DNA of 27,399 bases from Brevundimonas sp. Its GTDB lineage: Bacteria > Pseudomonadota > Alphaproteobacteria > Caulobacterales > Caulobacteraceae. The notes below the pieces were generated by a model. The model was not told the DNA's origin. It did not search any database and saw only the letters and a program-made list of their open reading frames with translations. The stretch lies in assembly GCA_022712235.1 (NCBI GenBank), contig JALAGW010000161.1:1-27399 (forward strand), given 5' to 3'. Of this stretch, positions 24,679 to 27,399 are shown one piece after another (position 1 is the stretch's first letter; each line of letters starts with the position of its first letter). The position numbers and the translations under genes are program-made.

Positions 24679-25173
24679 ATGATGCGTAATTTCACGTTTC
24701 TCGCACCGCTCACCGCCGCTCTGGCCCTCGCCGGCGCCGCTGCGGCCCAACCCTCCGCCGTCGTCGTCACGGTCAGCCCCGACTTCGCCAAGACCGCCGA
24801 AGAACTTGGCCAGCGCGACGTCCAGCAACAGGTCGACGACCTGACCGCCAAGGTCACGCGCGTCCTGACCGAGCGTCACGCTCTGGACGGCGCCCGGATC
24901 GAACTGACGATCACCGACCTGAAGCCGACCCGGCCGACCATGCAGCAGACCGCCGCCAAGCCGGGTCTGGACCCGCTGCGCAGCATCTCGATCGGCGGCG
25001 CCGCCGTCGAGGGCACGATCACGACCGCCTCGGGCGAGGTGCACCCGGTCAAGTACGACCACTATTCGAACAACCTGGCCGACGTGCGCGGTTTCAGCAC
25101 CTGGCAGGATGCAGGCACGGCCTTCAACCGGCTGGCGCGCAACCTGGCCGACGGGCGCTACGTCACCCGCTAA
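24679..25173 (+). CDS. Small secreted protein of unknown function
   Basis: The 164-residue protein has a clear Sec signal peptide (FLAPLTAALALAGAAAAQ, cleavage likely after AAA-Q). The mature part of about 140 residues has SPDFAKTAEELGQRDVQQQVDDL, a helix ending VTRVLTERHAL, a strand ARIELTITDLKPTRP and a C-terminal helix AFNRLARNLADGRY. I do not recognise the family. A CAGGAG ribosome site lies six bases before the first of two ATG codons. It follows the kinase by 80 bases on the same strand and overlaps convergent proC by 11 bases. Confidence 0.75.
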   Translation: MMRNFTFLAPLTAALALAGAAAAQPSAVVVTVSPDFAKTAEELGQRDVQQQVDDLTAKVTRVLTERHALDGARIELTITDLKPTRPTMQQTAAKPGLDPLRSISIGGAAVEGTITTASGEVHPVKYDHYSNNLADVRGFSTWQDAGTAFNRLARNLADGRYVTR

Positions 25174-25957
25174 GTTCCGTCGACTTGGCCACAGCCGCCT
25201 GAACGGCGCTCTCGACCGCCCGGTCGAGAGCGCCGTTTGCGTTCAGGGCCACAAGGCCGGCCTGGGTCACGCCGCCGGGCGAGGCCACGCGGTCGATCAG
25301 GGCGTCCAGAGCCTCGGTCCCCTCCACGCCCGCCGCGGCTGAACGAAGCGTAGCGCGGGCCAGCCGCACGGCGGCCTCGGGCGTCAGACCTTCCTCGACA
25401 CCGGCCTGGGCCAGGGCGCGGGTAAAGGCGAAATAATAGGCGGGGCCGCAACCGGACACGGCGGTCGCGGCGTGCATGGCGGCTTCCTCGTCCAGATGGA
25501 CGGTCTCGGCGATGGGGGCGAACAGGGTCTCGCCCACAGCGCGGGCCGCGTCATCGCCGGCCCAGATGGTCGCCACGCCCTGGGCCTGGGCCACCCCGGT
25601 CGTCGGCATGATGCGGACGACGGAACGGCCGTCGAAGCCCGCCGAAATTGTCTCGCCCCGAACCCCGGCCATAACCGAGACGATGACGGCGTCAGGCGCG
25701 AGGTGAGGCAGAACGGGGCGCGAGGCCTCGAACCACCTGGCCGGCTTGACGCCGATGACAAAGGCGCGGGCGTCCTTCAGGTCTTCCAGCGGCGGATTGA
25801 TCCGCGCCCCCAGGGCCCGCGCCGCCTCGGCGGCGGGCTGTTCGGACAGGGTCAGGATGATGAGGTCGGCGGGATCGACCGCACCGGTCATCAGCCAGCC
25901 TTCGAGGATGGCCGAGCCCAGCCGCCCCACGCCTTGCAGGGCGACGGGGCCGCTCAT
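25163..25957 (-). CDS. proC: Pyrroline-5-carboxylate reductase ProC
   Basis: The 264-residue protein has the NAD(P)-binding start LQGVGRLGSAILEGW, the phosphate-region strand VIGVKPA and the reductase motif VVRIMPTTG. The C-terminal dimer domain contains TAVSGCGPAYYF and the ProC signature near ASPGGVTQAGL. It reduces pyrroline-5-carboxylate to proline in the cytosol. The ATG at 25957 overlaps the YbjN stop (TGATG); the open frame up to 26167 is not real because it runs inside ybjN. A perfect palindrome lies in its 3' coding end. Confidence 0.94.
   Translation of the reverse strand: MSGPVALQGVGRLGSAILEGWLMTGAVDPADLIILTLSEQPAAEAARALGARINPPLEDLKDARAFVIGVKPARWFEASRPVLPHLAPDAVIVSVMAGVRGETISAGFDGRSVVRIMPTTGVAQAQGVATIWAGDDAARAVGETLFAPIAETVHLDEEAAMHAATAVSGCGPAYYFAFTRALAQAGVEEGLTPEAAVRLARATLRSAAAGVEGTEALDALIDRVASPGGVTQAGLVALNANGALDRAVESAVQAAVAKSTELSG
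25202..25237. repeat. 17-bp perfect palindrome within the 3' coding end of proC
   Basis: AACGGCGCTCTCGACCG (25202-25218) is followed after CC by its exact reverse complement (25221-25237). A weaker outer pair, CCTGAAC (25198-25204) and GTTCAGG (25241-25247), flanks it. It lies 29 bases past the convergent secreted-protein stop and could act as a hairpin for that transcript. Plus-strand readout after it has only TTT. Confidence 0.85.
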
Positions 25958-26460
25958 CAGGCCGTGCCCACGGTTTCGAAGAGGCAGGCGTCGATGGCTT
26001 CCTGCGCCTTCTTGGAGCCCCGCACCATGAAGTCGAAGGCGGGGTAGTAGCGGTCGGCGGCCTCGATGGCGGCGTCGATCATGGACGCGGCCTGGGCCAG
26101 GGTCGGGCGTTCGCTGTGCGGCAGGGCCAGCGAATGACGGAAGACGATCTCGCCCTCGTCCGGCCAAACCTCGAAATGGCCCAGCCAGGTGCGCTGGTTG
26201 ATCATGGCGACCAGTTCATAGGCGGCGGCGCGGCGCGTCTTCATGACCCGAAGGTCGAGCGCGCAGCACAGCTGAAGGCAGTCGCCCTCGGGCCGCCAGG
26301 CGAACCAGAGCTCATAGTCCTTCCAGTCGCCCGCGAGAGCGAAGGCCAGGTCGCCGTCGTCCGTGCGGTCGAACGGCAGGTTCTCCGCGTTGAGGACATG
26401 CTCCACGACATCCAGAGGGTCGTAGGGAACGTCGACCTCTTCGGGCCGGGCTGCATCCAT
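25957..26460 (-). CDS. YbjN domain protein
   Basis: The 167-residue protein has the YbjN pattern: a short helical start (DPLDVVEHVLNAENLPF), a beta-rich middle (LAFALAGDWKDYELWFAWRP; LQLCCALDL), the MINQRTWLGHFEVWPDEGEIVFRH region (given as MINQRTWLGHF then EGEIVFRH), and a helical end (SMIDAAIEAADRYYPAF). The fold resembles secretion-chaperone-like proteins; the precise role is unknown. It lies directly upstream of proC with coupled translation, an arrangement recurring in alphaproteobacteria. Confidence 0.88.
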   Translation of the reverse strand: MDAARPEEVDVPYDPLDVVEHVLNAENLPFDRTDDGDLAFALAGDWKDYELWFAWRPEGDCLQLCCALDLRVMKTRRAAAYELVAMINQRTWLGHFEVWPDEGEIVFRHSLALPHSERPTLAQAASMIDAAIEAADRYYPAFDFMVRGSKKAQEAIDACLFETVGTA

Positions 26461-26538
26461 CAGGGGTTCACAATCTTAACTCGAGGGGTCGCGACTCACG
26501 ACCTGCAAACGAACGGTAAACGTGTTCGCAGATTCGGC

Positions 26539-26826
26539 TCAACCGGCGGTGTCGGCGTCAGGCTTCGCAGCTGTGGACGTTCCGGCCGACGCCTTTTTCG
26601 CAGGTGTTTTCTGAGCCTTAAGCTCGGCGACCTCGGCGCGCAGGGCGGCGATCTCGTCCTTCAGCACGTCGAACTCGTCGCGACGGACCAGATCCATTTC
26701 AGCGACGAAGCGGTCAGCCTGGGCGCGCCAGGCGGCCTTGGCCTCTTCACCCGCAGCCTGGGCCAGACCCATGGCGCCGGTCGTCAGCTTGGCGAACTCG
26801 TCCAGAAGGGGATTGAGAGTCTGCAT
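26539..26826 (-). CDS. ubiK: UbiK-family accessory protein (BMFP/YqiC-like)
   Basis: The 95-residue protein has the BMFP/UbiK shape: amphipathic helix MQTLNPLLDEFAKL, a central Ala-rich helix, then the coiled-coil segment RDEFDVLKDEIAALRAEVAEL (given as DEFDVLKDEIAAL and RAEVAEL). A Lys/Ala/Thr tail follows. UbiK helps the aerobic ubiquinone-synthesis complex and binds membrane. A TTG two codons earlier is possible, but I use the ATG at 26826. It diverges from lgt. Confidence 0.85.
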   Translation of the reverse strand: MQTLNPLLDEFAKLTTGAMGLAQAAGEEAKAAWRAQADRFVAEMDLVRRDEFDVLKDEIAALRAEVAELKAQKTPAKKASAGTSTAAKPDADTAG

Positions 26827-27000
26827 GATCAAATCTCGCGTCTCGGCCGCACCAGCATATGGTTAATGGCGTCGTAAATTGGGTGAACGAAACCTTTCCG
26901 TCCGAACCGGCTATAAACTGCTTCGCGGGAAAAGCGCGCGACGAATGCAGTCTCGCTTGCTAGATGATTTCGGGTCCCAAACGGCGCTGACGGAGGCCCT
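26827..27000. promoter_or_regulatory. Divergent ubiK/lgt intergenic region
   Basis: This 174-base, relatively AT-rich gap must hold both promoters. A TATAAA at 26912-26917 is the best -10-like sequence for lgt, but I find no matching -35. TTAA-N7-GTAA near 26862 has a three-of-four CtrA half-site match on one side, too weak to call. Confidence 0.35.
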
Positions 27001-27362
27001 GTGCCCTTCCCCGAATTCGATCCTGTCCTGATCCATCTCGGCCCCCTGCCCATCCGCTGGTACGCCCTGGCCTATGTCGCCGGGATCGTGCTGGGCTGGT
27101 GGTACGCCTCGCGCCTGGCCAAGACCGAGCGCCTGTGGGCGCCGGGCAAGCCGCCGGTGACGGGACCGCAGCTGGACGATCTGGTGCTGTGGATCACCCT
27201 GGGCGTCATCCTTGGCGGCCGCTTCGGCTACGCCCTCTTCTACAAGCCGGTGATGTTCGCCCAGTTGTTCACCGGCGACAGCTGGGGCGAGCGGCTGGAG
27301 CTGCTGCAGCTGTGGACCGGGGGCATGAGCTTCCACGGCGGCTTCCTGGGCGTGGTCATCGC
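27001..27362 (+). CDS. lgt: Prolipoprotein diacylglyceryl transferase Lgt, 5' part, cut at an inverted junction
   Basis: The start is GTG at 27001 with a perfect GGAGG four bases upstream. The product begins PFPEFDPVLIHLGPLPIRWY, then YVAGIVLGWWYASRLA, the Lgt segment LDDLVLWITLGVILGGRFGY, and TGGMSFHGGFLGVVIA near residue 107, all classic for the inner-membrane enzyme that adds diacylglycerol to lipoprotein cysteines. The frame then ends early at a TGA (27394-27396). That stop is almost certainly false, because the last 39 bases are inverted relative to the gene. Confidence 0.92.
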
Positions 27363-27399
27363 TTCTGGCGGTTGGCGTAAAGCGCGATGGCGATGACCA
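27353..27399. other. Fold-back (inverted) junction at the window end
   Basis: TGGTCATCGC at 27353-27362 is repeated inverted as GCGATGACCA at 27390-27399. Read backwards, 27399-27361 continues the lgt frame as VIAIALYANRQK, the expected next transmembrane residues. The sequence therefore turns round at about 27362, which suggests a chimeric assembly or amplification end rather than biology. Confidence 0.85.

Overview
This 27.4 kb window looks like ordinary chromosome from an alphaproteobacterium of the Caulobacteraceae, most likely Brevundimonas or a close relative. The GC content is high. The flagellar block runs fliF-fliG-flbE(fliH)-fliN-flbD-(bla)-flhA, an order characteristic of Caulobacter and its relatives, and CtrA-like TTAA motifs lie upstream of fliF. 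A proC-ybjN-ubiK-lgt neighbourhood also fits this group. The placement is inferred from gene order and protein character, without any database search. There are no tRNAs, rRNAs, phage genes, transposases or CRISPR arrays.

Layout. Positions 1-387 hold the 3' end of a cysteine-containing protein of unknown function. A Tat-exported EreA/ChaN-like protein (415-1680, minus), a CsbD stress protein with a general-stress-type promoter (1828-2010, minus) and a Nudix hydrolase (2086-2532, minus) follow. A tightly coupled signalling block on the minus strand holds a CHASE3 membrane histidine kinase, a single-domain response regulator and a receiver-HisKA_2 kinase (2572-5563). The flagellar operon (5619-13815, minus) comes next and encodes the MS-ring, the switch, the export gate and the sigma-54 activator FlbD. 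A complete class A beta-lactamase gene sits inside it, four bases after the flbD stop.

Positions 13816-14107 hold the fliF promoter, a palindromic intergenic repeat and the terminator of a leucine-dehydrogenase-type gene. After that gene come an alpha/beta-hydrolase lipoprotein whose start is obscured by a second palindromic repeat, a uracil-DNA-glycosylase-family protein and a DUF3253 protein, all on minus. A PaaI-like thioesterase (+) diverges from them. A minus-strand operon nupC-gst-yoaK (17870-20434) follows, then a DUF4349 lipoprotein (+), ilvE (-), an OmpR-type regulator/kinase pair (+), a small secreted unknown (+), proC-ybjN (-), ubiK (-) and the start of lgt (+).

The window's last 39 bases are the reverse complement of what the continuing lgt gene should be. 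This looks like a fold-back chimera at an assembly end. I did not find a convincing new multi-gene system. The most unusual biological points are the beta-lactamase inside the flagellar operon, the repeat over the hydrolase start, the nupC leader hairpin, and a 17-bp perfect palindrome in the 3' coding end of proC.
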